A stretch of DNA of 64,000 nt from Cylicocyclus nassatus (Eukaryota; Nematoda; Chromadorea; Rhabditida; Strongylidae). Below the pieces are notes generated by a model. It saw only the letters and a program-made list of their open reading frames with translations, did not search any database and had not been told where the DNA came from. The position numbers were made by a program, and so were the translations under genes. Below are positions 13,029 through 24,809 of the stretch, piece after piece. Numbering within the stretch: position 1 is the stretch's first letter; every line of letters starts with the position of its first letter. The stretch spans positions 24,343,676 to 24,407,675 of the forward strand of contig CATQJL010000316.1 in the NCBI GenBank assembly GCA_958299035.1. Reading direction: 5' to 3'.

Positions 13029-16000
13029 ATGAGCCGGCTCATCGTTGTCTTTTTCTCGCTTCTTACCGTATTCTTGGCTATAGGTTTGAGTGTAAGTTCC
13101 CGTAAAGCTAGTAGTGGTGTAAAAATTTCATTTGCTTTTAGTGGTATTACAACCAATTTTTGAGAGAGAAGAAGGATGTCAAAGTTCGTAGGCCATATGA
13201 TCCTATCACTATACTTCTTCGAAAACAATTCCATCAGGTACTATTCAACGATATACTAAATATTAAGTTGACCCATGATCTAAAAACACAAGGAAATAAA
13301 AAAATTGAAAAATCTAAAATTTCAACTGTTCAGAGGGACATCCGATTAGCACCATTTTTCAAGGAGAGTTGAAAGCAACACCAAGGCTAAAATCAGAATT
13401 GCTCAACTTTCACTATTTTTTACAGATTGTTGTTTGAAAAAAATATGATTTAAGAGTTTCTCATTATTTGTTTCGCCGACTTTAACTTTTGCTTCATCAC
13501 GATTTCCTTTGTCGTAAATATATTGAATGAAACGAATTTCTTATAAGAAGATTGGAAAAGATTACAAATTTACAAAAATTTTGGTTTATTTTGGGGTCCA
13601 CATACTGATTATTCTGCTTTACAGCTGTTCATTACAGGTAGATGAGATATGTAACAAAGAAACAAAGACCTGCTTTACAATCACGGACAGAATAGAAAAC
13701 AGTACTGGACGGTTAGTTCGAACTTCTCCTCTAGTTTTGTGTTCATTCTTAACTTCCACAAAAAGACTAATCTTTGGAGCAAACCGCTCAGAAAAATTTG
13801 ATTTTGGTTGAAGAAATGTGCACTTGCACAAAGCTGCACCCATAATTGGCGCAAAATTACTATGAAATTTCTTAAATAAAAATAACGTTAGCATAAATGT
13901 CCAATCAGATATTGACTATACCTGCAATATGGTGAACAGAAATGTTTGAATTTTGTTGTCGTTAGAGTATCTCATTTTCCTAGTAATTTCTCAGCCTACT
14001 CTCTTTTGCTCCAGGTGCATTTCTGCCATATAGTGTGCCATTTATATTCAGATTGTATTGAAACGAAAGCTCTCGTGGAATTTATTTGATTTTCAAGAGG
14101 TTACAAAATTGTCATGATTTTCTTACGACCAACAACAAGTCCCGCATTCTTAGAGATCATGTAGATCATTTTCAGATTTCGCTGCAAATTTTTGTAGGCG
14201 GTGGGAGAGGCACTGACAATATGGTTTTTCAGTGCCACGTTGTATTTTACAGGCTATAATCGCTGATATGGTTTTTTGTTATTAGTAAGCGAACCTTAGC
14301 AAAAGGCACAAAAACGTTGAATAAAGCAAAATAATAGGAATTAAAATTGATTACAACCATGATATGGTAACAAGAAAATTGTCTATACCAAATTTGTAGT
14401 CCCCTTATTCGGAAGTCTCCCTTACTGGTTCTCTTTTGAGGAGGACGAGGCAACAAAGAAGGTTCTCTTACTCTAGAAGAAGTATGACGCGTCTTTGGTT
14501 ACCCTTCCAGAAAATTCTTTGGTGTAGCATAATTTGCACGATCGTAGTTCTGCTGTCCACTTCCATACAGGAACGCCACCTCCCCCCCCCCCTTTCCACC
14601 GCAAGAATGGGTAGCAAATCTCAAAAAATTGCAAGCGACTTGTTCATACTTGCAAACAATTGACATACTTTTCGAAACTTTTTGAAGATTTGAATTAGCC
14701 TTGAGAATTTTTTAGGGACGTGGAGGCGCAAAAATTTTGCGAATTCCCCGAATTTTTTCGCAGAGCAGCCACCATTTTTTAAAATTTTTGTCGCTTCTCT
14801 CCCGAACGGGAATCCTATAACCGCCATTGCTATGGGTCCATATCATTTACAGGACTTTGGCCTACCGTGGTTTACGCGTAAAGGGAAGAGATGGGGTTCT
14901 TCTTCTATCAGAAGCTCGACTTCTTATCCCCAAAAGTAATTGCATCCCCCACTTATACTATGAGAATATATTTAAGTTTGCCTTCAGAGTTGACCTATCG
15001 TAATATGGACACGGCAAAGTGGAAGATAGATAAAACGACAGTGCGTTTAGCATACGCTCGCACCATGATTGCGGGTGTATTCTTCAGTGAAGCCGTGGAG
15101 CTGAACTCGACAGTGGAGCATAAAATCCTCATCATAGGATTAGGAGGTGGCATCATAAATAACTACTTGAGTAGTATGACAAATCAGAAGGTTTGTTTGT
15201 TCATTCATACAAACCACCTCGGTCATTGTCATATTCTAAATGAATTGAAAAAACTCGAAACCTTTTGGAAAGGATCAGTACAATTTATGGAAAACCTCCT
15301 CAAGCTTCAAATTCTCTATGACTCATTCTTTCCGCATTCGCTTATTCAATGACCACATCTTCCTCGAAAAGATCTGAACAAAAGAACCTAAGATTTTGGC
15401 ATCTTTGCTTTTTTTCCATCTCGAATTATTTCTATTTTTTTATTCTACTATATAAATACACTCAATGTCCAGAAAAAAAAGAAAATCGAAGAAGAATTTC
15501 CGGTAACACATGATACCAGCCTGTTCTCAGCCTCAGGAAGCTGAAGAAATATGTGGATGAGAACAAATTATGGCCTATATGCAATTAAAACTGGAAGTCT
15601 CACGAACGAACATCATTTTCTGTAGTCCATCTAGCAAAGAATGTTATTCTTTGGATAAAACAAATGAGGAACTTGTAACTATTTAAGTTAGCTGCATCCG
15701 TTTGTCTTACACATGCATAAAAATACTGTAAGCTCCCACTTTTCATCGATCGTAACTTCCCTGATGGGCTTCATTTTTTTTCAAAAAATTATTTGAATAG
15801 ATGGACAGGTGCAAAGGATGTGTAAGGACTAATGTGTCAAACATTTGCACCCTCTTTAGCAAAAAAAAGACTCCAATGGGATGCTGGTAAAGCGGTATTT
15901 AGGGTTAAGAGAGTGAAACGAGTATTTTCCAGTTTTTAAAATTCTTGCATGTCTTGGACACTTGTAAAGTTGTATCTTTCTTTTAAAACACGTTGATCGC

Positions 16001-19000
16001 AATAAATCTGCGGCCACATAAAATTACCTATCTAAAAATAAAATTACTATTTCTAGCTCACAGCAAAATTCTTCTGTATTTTTGAATATTACATTATGTT
16101 AGGCCGATGCAAAAGTTTTGTCGCATTATTTTTAGAAATTATAACTTCTTGTGTCTCAACGATTTGCACAAGGTTAATTTTGCTAGATAAAAAAACCCTT
16201 TTCTTTGCAACAGTGCCTTGCTCTCTAATAAGTACTTGCGCTTGAGATGGAAGCAGAAGAATAAAATTACTTCAACTTCGGTCATTTTGGATTGGGCTGT
16301 TGAATTTGAAAACTGCGATATCCGAGCAAGGAGTGTAGTAAGTTTTTTGATCCACTGTTTCCAACAGTGCAGAGTTTACGTTAAAAGAGCATCTCTTCGA
16401 AGAGCTATGATCTCTGAAAAGAATTATTGCTTACCAAAAGTCATAAGTCTTGGTGCTCTTTCAACACAAACTCTCCACTTAGAAACTGTAGATCAAAAAA
16501 CATACTATACTGCATGCTCAGACTATCACAAGTTTCAGATTTTTAGCAGCCTAACTCAAAATAAAGGAAGTCGAAGTAATTTTATTCTCCTGCTTCTTTT
16601 TTAAAAACTACTCCTTAATAGAAAGCAGCAAAAGCAATATCAGAAAGAGGAGGGTTTTATCTATCTAGCAACTTAAGTTTATGCAAAAGAGGCAAGAATT
16701 TTTTTTTAAATGATGCGATAAAACTTTTGCATCAACCTAATATTGTGATTGTTTGTATCTACTTAATGATATGTTTTCTAAATCTAATTTTCACATTATT
16801 GCTATAGATCGTTTTAGCTTGATATCACGGTTGTTGATATCGATCCTGTGATGGAAACAATCGCGACGAAATGGTACAATTATCAAGAAACTCCTAGCCA
16901 TCGTATTGTAATTGAAGATGGGCTAAAATTTGTTACACAAGCAGCAGACAGAGGTCTCAGAGTTTGCTACAAGTTAGGAAGAAATGGACTTGCCTTTGAT
17001 TTTAGGAGACAAATACGACGCCATAATTGTGGACCTGTGTATAAACAAAAGGCAGGAGTTGATGTGTCCTACTGAGCATTTTGTTGGCTATGAAGCAATG
17101 TCAAACTTGGCTGCCATCACTGCTCAAACAGGTTCCTATCCCCTCCAAAATTTATATGAAAGCGACAGGGTATAGCTAACATAGTCCTATTTCAGGAGTT
17201 GTTATTGTGAACATAATCACCGAAAAAACGAAGTTCCAAAAAGCTGACGAGGTGAGTTGCCTTCGTATTTCCGAAAGATCTCAGAAAACGTAGCAGTGAA
17301 TTATTTGGAACTTCCAGTACATAATTTTGCGGTTAGATTAAGATATAGGCTGCTGCATGACGAAGGCGCAATATATTTGGGCGCGAACGCGGCTTAGCCG
17401 CAGAGCACATGAGGCGCAGGAATTACAGCGGTGAGAATACGCACGCGCCGCCTTCGCGCCCGCTCAGCTACAAATGCTTCTGCGTCGTCATGCAGTAGCC
17501 TTTAAAGGCACCGTTCACCCAAAATTTCGACCTCCAAGTTTTTGCCGTCCCAGGGCCTTATCATATCCCTGATTCCGAATATTAAGTCGAAAATCCGCTA
17601 AAACCACGAAAAACCCCCGCTTTCAGAACCCGCAGAGCGATTTCTTCGGTACGGTGATTGATTGGGCGCGCACGGATGGGCGGGACGAACGTCACGCCCA
17701 CTCCGAAAGGGGAGGAGCCAGCGTCGCGAACGCGGCCTGAACCGATTTCTGAAGCAATTTTCTCGGTTCGAAAGCAACTTCAGGCAGCGCGAGTTGGTCG
17801 GTCATACAGTTGGGGGCCCCGCATCTGCTAGGTATCATAATCTCACCAACCCCAGTTTGGGTGGACGCTGCCTTCAATAACGGCAGAGATCAACACAAAG
17901 TACCGCTCATAGTTTGTAGAAGAAACCTCGCCATCGCCAAAAATCATCAAATTTGGAGTCTCATGCCATACTCTGGTTCAAAAAAAGGTTTTTGAATCCG
18001 AAAGCAACATTCGAACTCAGCTAAACGAGTCGCATCTTCTTGTGTAAAGAATCCTTTTGGGTACGGTAGGATAGGTACAAGTCAGAATACCCAGCTTTCC
18101 ATCAGTCACAAATCTTTCTAGATTTTTGCTTCCGGTGAATTCCTCAAAATTGTGCTGGTCACTACACCTACATACACTACTTGCTGCTAAAACTAACTAC
18201 CGTGTGCCTACCGTAATCAGGCGAGCACTTACATATGTCAGGAGAGGTGTAGCATCCAGCTTGAATTTTCCCGTGACATGTGTCCACTCTAAAAAATGGT
18301 TTTTGCGAACTAAGGGCAGTGGTGCTCATTATGCTAGTGCGCTTACTGGGTTAGGAGCAGCATAGATTATTTGCTGAGTCCCATTATTTACGTTCATTTT
18401 TTTTTCTGACCCGAGCTCAAGAGGGATAGAAGATGGTAAACACGTCATTAAATATTGTTCTTCTTTTTCATTACTGTACAAGGTATCAATTTTCTGATCA
18501 TTTTTTTTATTTTTCAATTTTCCTGCTTTGGTCACGGTCTCGACAAATTTTTATACATCTAAACAAATTTGACTGAATTTTGTAAACCACTTATTCATCA
18601 AGAGTACTAGAAGTTGGTAGCCCGTTCTATGACTCATGTACGCCACTTTTACCACACATTCTCATGAAAATGGGAGGTATAGTTCTAAGAAATTATATAT
18701 TTATTTATTTACTTATTTATTTACATAACAGCTATCAGCTAAAAAATCCCTAGCCTGATAACCGCTCTATTTAGCTTTAGAACTTCTATGTATTCTTTCC
18801 AGGTCCACAAAAAGTACAAAGAGCATTTTGAGTCTTGCGTACTTCTGCCAGCAGGAGGATCAGATCGGGTAAGAACCTTGATTTTATGGCGAGATTTTTA
18901 ATACCAAAGTGGAAGCTGTATATATAATTTTGAATTGTGTCAACTTGCAGGAGATGTTTTGTTTCCGAAAAAAGAAGCCATGGAATGATGATCCTGACAA

Positions 19001-19085
19001 ATTGCACAATCTCGCTCTTGAAGTTGATAAAGTGACAGGATTTCATCTAGTAGATGGAATGAATTATACGGCTACCCTGGATTGA
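13029..19085 (+). CDS. Membrane-anchored SAM-methyltransferase / spermidine-synthase-like protein
   Basis: Ten exons join in frame with GT-AG borders: 13029-13091, 13142-13237, 13638-13711, 14853-14935, 14988-15190, 16818-16953, 17006-17131, 17196-17251, 18803-18868 and 18951-19085, giving 345 residues. Residues 3-20 are hydrophobic after a short N-terminus (MSRLIVVFFSLL), a signal peptide or type II anchor. The body has the Rossmann signatures of the polyamine-synthase/METTL13-like group: motif I LIIGLGGG (153-160), acidic VDIDP (179-183), EDG (206-208) and YDAIIVD (222-228). These bind S-adenosylmethionine or its decarboxylated form; the acceptor cannot be told from the sequence. A full aminopropyltransferase active site is not evident, so a methyltransferase-like role is more likely. 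Exon 1 is assigned because its phase and hydrophobicity fit. Introns 5 and 8 are swollen by transposons. The gene converges tail-to-tail with the TBL2-like gene. Confidence 0.85.
16099..16740 (+). mobile_element. Degenerate mariner copy in intron 5 of the methyltransferase-like gene
   Basis: The left end TTAGGCCGATGCAAAAG and the right end, reverse complement of TTAGGTTGATGCAAAAG, are inverted repeats. TA flanks the right end; the left duplication appears mutated to TG. One internal frame keeps a SDYHKFQIFSSL phrase, a decayed version of the mariner SDYHLF block. It is shorter than a complete mariner (about 1.3 kb), so it is internally deleted and non-autonomous. Confidence 0.8.
17348..17500. 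mobile_element. Short GC-rich palindromic MITE (copy 1)
   Basis: The left end GGCTGCTGCATGACGAAGGC and the right end, reverse complement of GGCTACTGCATGACGACGC, fold on each other. The core has 'gcgcgaacgcgg' and 'cgccttcgcgcccgc' in opposite orientation. A second copy lies just past the 3' end of the same gene (19234-19395). Both sit in non-coding DNA. Confidence 0.75.
17504..17874. mobile_element. MITE with AAAGGCACCGTTCACCC ends (copy 1)
   Basis: The left end AAAGGCACCGTTCACC pairs with the right end GGGTGGACGCTGCCTT. It abuts the palindromic MITE before it. Another member with the same ends (AAAGGCGGCGTCCACGC) lies at 34072-34401, where the other arm of the large inverted repeat lacks it. 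That supports this family as a true insertion unit. Confidence 0.6.
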
Positions 19086-19683
19086 AGGTTCTGGATTTTT
19101 TTGTTTTTTTTTTCTTCGTGTATATAGAACAAATTGGCGTGTCCTTGCTCTGGTTGTCATTTTTGATATCGAATGCACTATTAGTCAATAAAATTAATTG
19201 TAGCAGAACTGACTTTTCTCGGAGGACTATTAGATGCTACTGCCAGACGAAGGCGCAAAAGCAACATTAGTTGAGCGGGCGCGAACGCGGCGCGTGCACA
19301 CGCCCATCGTTGTAAACCCTGAGTCTCATGGCGTCTCGGCGGCTAATAAAACCGCATTCGCGCCCCGGTTCTGCGCCTTCGTCCGCCAGTAGCCTTTGTA
19401 TACCCAGACCAAAGCTAAGGGTGTCTACTTTTGACACAACATTCACAACATTTTCGCATCACTAATAACTCTCAAGGCCACAAGTAAGGTCACCACGTGA
19501 CTCTTAGAAAATTGTCAAGGTTTTGCTGGACCACGGCAAATGAGGCAGGAATATTTATTGACCCGGCTCTGTGATAGCAAACCCATATGACAAAACAAGA
19601 ACAAAGATAACAGCGTATTGTCGAGGACAATCAAGTCAGGAATGAATCATATTTTTGTACTGGTCCATAGCCAAAAAAATGTG
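19086..19683. other. 3' intergenic between two convergent genes
   Basis: This 0.6-kb gap separates the stop codons of the methyltransferase-like and TBL2-like genes. Most of it is a second copy of the GC-rich palindromic MITE (19234-19395, ends TGCTACTGCCAGACGAAGGC and its inverse). The rest is AT-rich. Polyadenylation signals could not be assigned with confidence; an 'aataaaat' sits at 19187. Confidence 0.6.
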
Positions 19684-22448
19684 CTAAAGGGAATATTTTT
19701 CTAGGTATTTCTTCGCTTCGTCTATTTGTTCTTGGAGTCGTCTTTTGGGAGCGTCTCCAGTGACTTCTTTTATGTTCTGAATGAGTAAACAATGACTTTG
19801 AGAATGTTCTCGCAAAATAGCACAAACCTTCCCAAGTCGAATAACTTGACTATGGTATTCCGGAATGTTGCGGAATACGCGAACGTAGCGATCACCACAT
19901 GTTGCAATAAGACGACCATCCGGAGAGTACCGAATGACTTGGATGCGCTGATCGCCGTGAACTTCGGGTACTAAAACATACTCCTTAGAACATAAAATGG
20001 TTCCCTAGAGGCTGTCTCAATGACGCTATCGTTTGCACCAGCGTCTCGGATTCGCTCGGGCCGCCTCACTTGGATCGCAAACCGCGTCTGCGAGGCCGCC
20101 GCAAACCAAAGCCGCTTCTGCAACCAACAGTGCCACTGAGACAACCTCTACAATGTTTTGAGTCAAAAGCAAAAAAAAACCCAAGAAGGTAACTGGGAGG
20201 AAGAAAAAAATAAGATCAAAGCGACGCATCTACCAAAAGAGCTTACGTTCTGAGAAATCTTCGTTGGCATCCTCACTGCTGAACACCTTCAAAGTGGAGC
20301 CACAAGCAACCGCAAAGCTCCCTCCGGAAGGACTCATGGCTAAACGCACCCTGTCGGCACTAGCTCCTTTCAATGCAGCCCATTCGCCTCTAAAAAAACA
20401 CTCAGAAAAAGATATTTGCAAACTGATATTCACAACGCGGAAGAGCAAAAGAAATGAAAAGAAACTTTACTACTATTTTACTAAGTTTTTGATAGTTGAA
20501 TGCTCATTAATCACCCCAGAAATAAACTCAAGCGCAAGCCATCTACAAATGAAAAGTAAAGTTCCTGTACACAGAAAATTCAGAGAACCAAGCGAATCGA
20601 GCCCAGAGCAACGGAAGGATGCAGCGTTATACGAACTGTACGCCACGTACTACACTATGAGAATCCCAGAATATTTTTGCGCCATCTTGACAAAAACCCA
20701 AGGATTGCAGTATGGTACAAACGCCGAATCTTGCGAACATACACAAGGCTGTGTCGAATTTCAAGCAATTGTAGAAGATAATCAAAAATAAAAAGTAAAT
20801 AAACCGAGCTCAAACTGGTCTTACTTGTTTAGAACTTGAGTCTCTTGGCCTGCGTTGTACCTAATATCCGTATCAAAAACTCGCCAAAATCCGTCGCGAG
20901 ACACTGTGACAGCTCGGGATGCGTTAGAATTGAAAGCTACGGAGAAGACACCAGAGTGGTGGTCCTGAAAAAGTTGTTGATAGACGTAGAAAATTGTAAA
21001 CGAACTAAGATGAAGTAAGTATTACCGTGAGATTGAATGCTTTCTTTGCATCCTGAAAAACGCCTTCGCGGTTGAAAGTAACCTGAACTATTATCATAGG
21101 TTGCAGATTTGAGTATGAATTAATTTGCACAAACCTCGTAGACAATTACGTCTGGTGTGAATCCACAAACAGCAACAAAACGACCATCTGGTGAAAGCAC
21201 GGCATCAAAGAGTGTGCTCAGCTAGAATCAGGATTATTTGAGCAATTAAAACAATCAAATTTCTGTCATTAATTATACCTTTGGCTCCAAAATCTTGAGA
21301 ATATTTCCGTGAATGTCGTACAAAACAATCTTCATGTCGGGCGAAGCAGACATTAGATACTTCCCTCAACTCACAGACATAACACAACACCGAATGATTT
21401 ACAAGCCCTCTTACCTGTAGATGATATGCCACAGTGAGAGATATCCAGTGTATGTGGGGATGGAAATGACACATTCTCTACATGGACAAATTTGTAGGTG
21501 CCTCCAGTTTCCTTCTTCACTAATTTGTAAACAGCCAACTAAATTTGCAAGCGTCACAAAACTGAAAATCAGGGTAAGAGTATAGTAAAGAAGAACCGAA
21601 ATAAATACCTGATTGCTCCTCTTCATTGCAAAAACCATGCTTTTGCAGTCGGGAGAGAATGCTACTTTAGTTGCGGTGTCAAAATCGAGAATTTGTCGCA
21701 CGCTCTTGTGTTCTTTCTCTTCAAAGTCCTAAATCGGATAGATCAATGATGAATTCTTGAATAAGAGTAACTTGAATGAACTATTCATTATTTACTATCA
21801 TTAAGTAGATTCATGAATCCTAATCGAGGTAAAAGTGTAATAGAGCATAAAGAGGAAAAGGGTAGGCGCAGTTGCCAACAATGAGAGGAAATACTCAAAA
21901 AACATCGTAGATCTGCTGACTTACTCGAGCATCCCACAAAAACACTGCTCTATCGGGCGAAACGGTGACGAGCCTCTTCCCGTCTGGTGCAAAATCCATG
22001 CCAGTAATATCGGTAGTATGGCCTTTAAGAGTAGCAACAGACCATTTATGATCATAGGAGACATCTTTGGGCTGAAATCAGCAGCACCGGAATTCAATTA
22101 GGAGGAGGAATAATAATGCATTGTGAATCAGAATTACTGGACAAAACTAAGAGCAAGAACTGAACAACACCTTTGCCTTCCACTGATCATTCTTTCTCCC
22201 TTTGCCGCCCTTCTTCGCATCGGTATGGGGAGCATCACCAGCTCCTTCTTCTTCTGCTTCTTCAGGTAGCCTATTGAGAAAGGAATATTTTATGATAGAA
22301 CATAGTTTACAGCAACTGACTCTTCCTCCCTTTTTGGCTCCTGACTTTCTTTTCTGGTAAAGTAAAATATCGACGAGATCATAACCACCAAAATTCCAAC
22401 TAGAGCAGAAATCAAGGTGGCGATGTCCATCTTCTCGATATCTAGCAT
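19684..22448 (-). CDS. tbl2: TBL2-like ER-anchored WD40 protein
   Basis: Eleven exons join in frame (minus strand, 5' to 3'): 22448-22321, 22270-22171, 22071-21925, 21728-21609, 21538-21415, 21364-21279, 21221-21135, 21082-21026, 20964-20825, 20389-20247 and 19970-19684, giving 472 residues. Animal TBL2 is about 447 residues. An N-terminal membrane segment (residues 9-30) is followed by a Glu/Lys-rich linker and WD repeats: GHTTDITGMDFAPDGKRL, KYLMSASPDMKIVLYD, LSPDGRFVAVCGFTPDVIVYE, HSGVFSVAFN and YSPDGRLIATCGDRYVRVF. The tail RLQEQIDEAKKYLEKY forms a helix as in TBL2. TBL2 is known as an ER membrane protein that associates with PERK in stress signalling. A Lys-rich linker replaces part of the animal linker. 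The start is chosen at the ATG 26 nt after a likely spliced-leader acceptor; an internal ATG at codon 7 is possible. Confidence 0.93.
20008..20148. mobile_element. Small MITE in intron 10 of the TBL2-like gene
   Basis: The ends GAGGCTGTCTCA and TGAGACAACCTC are inverted repeats bounded by TA on both sides. The 141-bp core is GC-rich and self-complementary. It produces an open frame that reads through the intron, which is not part of the protein. Confidence 0.65.
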
Positions 22449-22473
22449 CTTGAGCTTTGAACGAGAGAATTGC

Positions 22474-22485
22474 TCTGTAAAAAGG
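22474..22485 (-). promoter_or_regulatory. Putative spliced-leader or 5' UTR acceptor of the TBL2-like gene
   Basis: On the minus strand 'cctttttacag' precedes the coding exon by 26 nt. It is the only strong acceptor near the start and no upstream coding exon was found, so it fits a trans-splice site or a 5' UTR intron. Confidence 0.45.
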
Positions 22486-24800
22486 CACATAATTTAGTAA
22501 ACAATCACCACAAAGAAATGTACTACGAGAGATTCTCGAAACACAGAAGAAATTCCACAACAATTTCTTTCGTTGAAGGGAATGCTTGCACAGATATTTA
22601 AGTGTAAGGGAGTTTTGTTTGAGCTATTTTCCGACACTGTGATTAATTTGTGGAAGACTCATCAAGTCTTGCCCACCACCGTATTCTTTGAGATCAAGTG
22701 GCAATGATTACGGTACTGGCCAGGAGCTGAGAGCCAGCACTGGGCCGATTGAATTCACTGCGAGACTCGAGAAACTTTTTGGAATTTTTCCCTCTATAGA
22801 CGCCAAATGTCAAGAAAAGGCGCGAGCGCACTTCCGAAAGAAATCTACATAACCGAATTTCCAAAAATTAAATTATTTGCCAAAATCAAATCACGTGTAC
22901 GATTTTTTAACTGAATAAAAAGCTTTCAAAGATCTCTCTCCCTCCCCTAGGTCCGCCATTGGGATATAGCACTGTTTAGTCATATCCACTTGACCCGAAC
23001 TCTTGTCGGGGATAAGCGCATTGCTATGGGTTAAATTATTGCATACACTAGTCGACTGAAGGTTGGAACGCTGGAACAGTGATAACTTGTCGGACTGAAC
23101 GTTAGAACGCTGAAATAGTGATTAAAAATGGTATGGAAAGTACCAGACATATGCTTGCTTCCCGAAAGGTTCAATTCTTGACCTTGGAGTTCGCTAGCAA
23201 GATAAGATTGTCTTCCACTACTCTAAACTCAGGATACATTTGCAGAAAAATGAGAGATGATCAAGCAGATGAGGAACTGACAAATCAGCCAAACCTTCCT
23301 CGGCCACCCTAAATTTCCCGTTATTCCCTTCCACGAATAGGGAAACTACCCTATTTTCCGGAGTATAAGCCGCACCTTATATAAGCCGCACCCTCCGCAG
23401 CGAACAATGGCGCGAAAGCGCCATTGAAAAGAGCTGTATAGCAAATTGAAAACTCGCTGCGTTCTAGTACGGATAGTCATGTCTTCACTTTTTGTTTCAT
23501 ATGACTTTGCGGGTGTTTAGGTTGTGTTTTCTTTCCTAAATGATACTGCTGGTTGACTGTGCTTTCCTTTTTTCAATGATATTACTGGTGCTGATCCGAT
23601 TCCATGTTACTACTGGCATTCTTTTATTGTTCAGTGGATTCTGGAAGAATAAATGAGGTGGAGAATTTTGTTACAAACAAATACACTTGCGAAGAAACCA
23701 AATAAAGAAAGAAAGCAAAAAGTCCGTAGTAGATTACCATGCTAAATAGATAGTAGTTGCTGCTTGTGCGGCTTCGCGCATCGTGAACGACATCGCATTT
23801 CAGCCCGCGCGCGGTGAAAAGAAATGCGGCTTATACTCCGGAAAATAGGGTATTTACCACCGCCCGAGGGCACGTACCGGTGTGTAGAATATTATCAATT
23901 CGATTCCTTCATTCTGAACGCTATTGCCTTGTCGACGCGTTTGCAAAACGACATAAAATATCGAGCAAAACACTTCCACCAGCTTTGTTGGCATTATGCA
24001 GCTGAAAGTTTCCGCGCTCCACGGATAACAAAAATTACAGAAATTGCGGGGAAAGTATAGCCGAACCGTTTTGCGAAAGAGATGTATAGTTACTGAGTTG
24101 CTCCAAATACCTAGCCCATAGTACAAGAAGTGAAACTAATCTGCTGGAAGAAAAAAGCCACATTTTTGTGAATTCATGAGGACAAGAAATCAACTGATTC
24201 AAGGGAGATTACCCGAACTCTTTGGAATTGATGCTTGCTAAATTTTGACTACAGTTAACTGAACTGATGACATTCTTGACAAGGGGCATACCGTTTCAAC
24301 CTTGATAAAGAAAAGCAAAAAGGCGCAAAGTCATCGAACTGCCGTGACCATTGCGCCAGTCCGTAATAGTGCGTCAATGCTCCAACTGTGTTCTCGTTGG
24401 CACTTTGCCGTTTACCATTTTTGAGTGACAGTAACTTGTCACTAAACTTCAGAATATTTATTTAAGGTTAAAAATTATTTCGAAACGCCTCTTCGAGTTT
24501 GATGAGGGCCCATGCACTTCTACAAGTAGACGTTGCGCTGGCACTTTAGTCTGACGTGTCCGTTCGAGTCGATCGATACGATCCCATTTTCATTGTAGCA
24601 TTCTTCAAGAGTAGTGCTTCTTGTTATTCTCTGAATTCGCTTCGAACAAATCGATGCCTAAGATTGGTGGTTTTCTCTTAACAGACTTCTTTTTGAAGTG
24701 TTGTCATTCAAAATATTTTTTTATTACGAATGGATGAATTTTATTCGATTTGCCCTCGTATAAAATGCTTTTTTTAACGTGAAATTCATTCTTTCAGATC
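22486..24800. other. Divergent intergenic region between TBL2-like and RER1 genes
   Basis: The two genes diverge from here, so their promoters should lie in it. No TATA box or CpG-rich core was identified. It contains one clear MITE (23349-23850) and otherwise AT-rich sequence; the ORFs at 23.1 and 23.8-24.1 kb have no recognisable features. Confidence 0.5.
23349..23850. mobile_element. TA-flanked MITE with CCCTATTTTCCGGAGTATAA ends
   Basis: The terminal inverted repeats (CCCTATTTTCCGGAGTATAA and 'ttatactccggaaaataggg') are near-perfect for about 27 bp and flanked by TA on each side, as expected for a Tc1/mariner/pogo-type insertion. An internal palindrome, 'caatggcgcgaaagcgccattg', lies near the left end. 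No transposase frame is present. Confidence 0.85.
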
Positions 24801-24809
24801 TTTTCAGAC
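24801..24809 (+). promoter_or_regulatory. Putative spliced-leader acceptor (TTTTCAG) of RER1
   Basis: TTTTCAG sits two bases before the RER1 ATG, with another acceptor 'ctttcag' ten bases upstream. This is the pattern of nematode trans-splice sites with very short 5' leaders. No upstream exon was found. Confidence 0.55.

Noticed and set aside
20026..20229. Hydrophobic minus-strand ORF inside the TBL2-like gene
   Set aside because: It falls in intron 10, over a TA-flanked MITE; the flanking exons join in frame without it.
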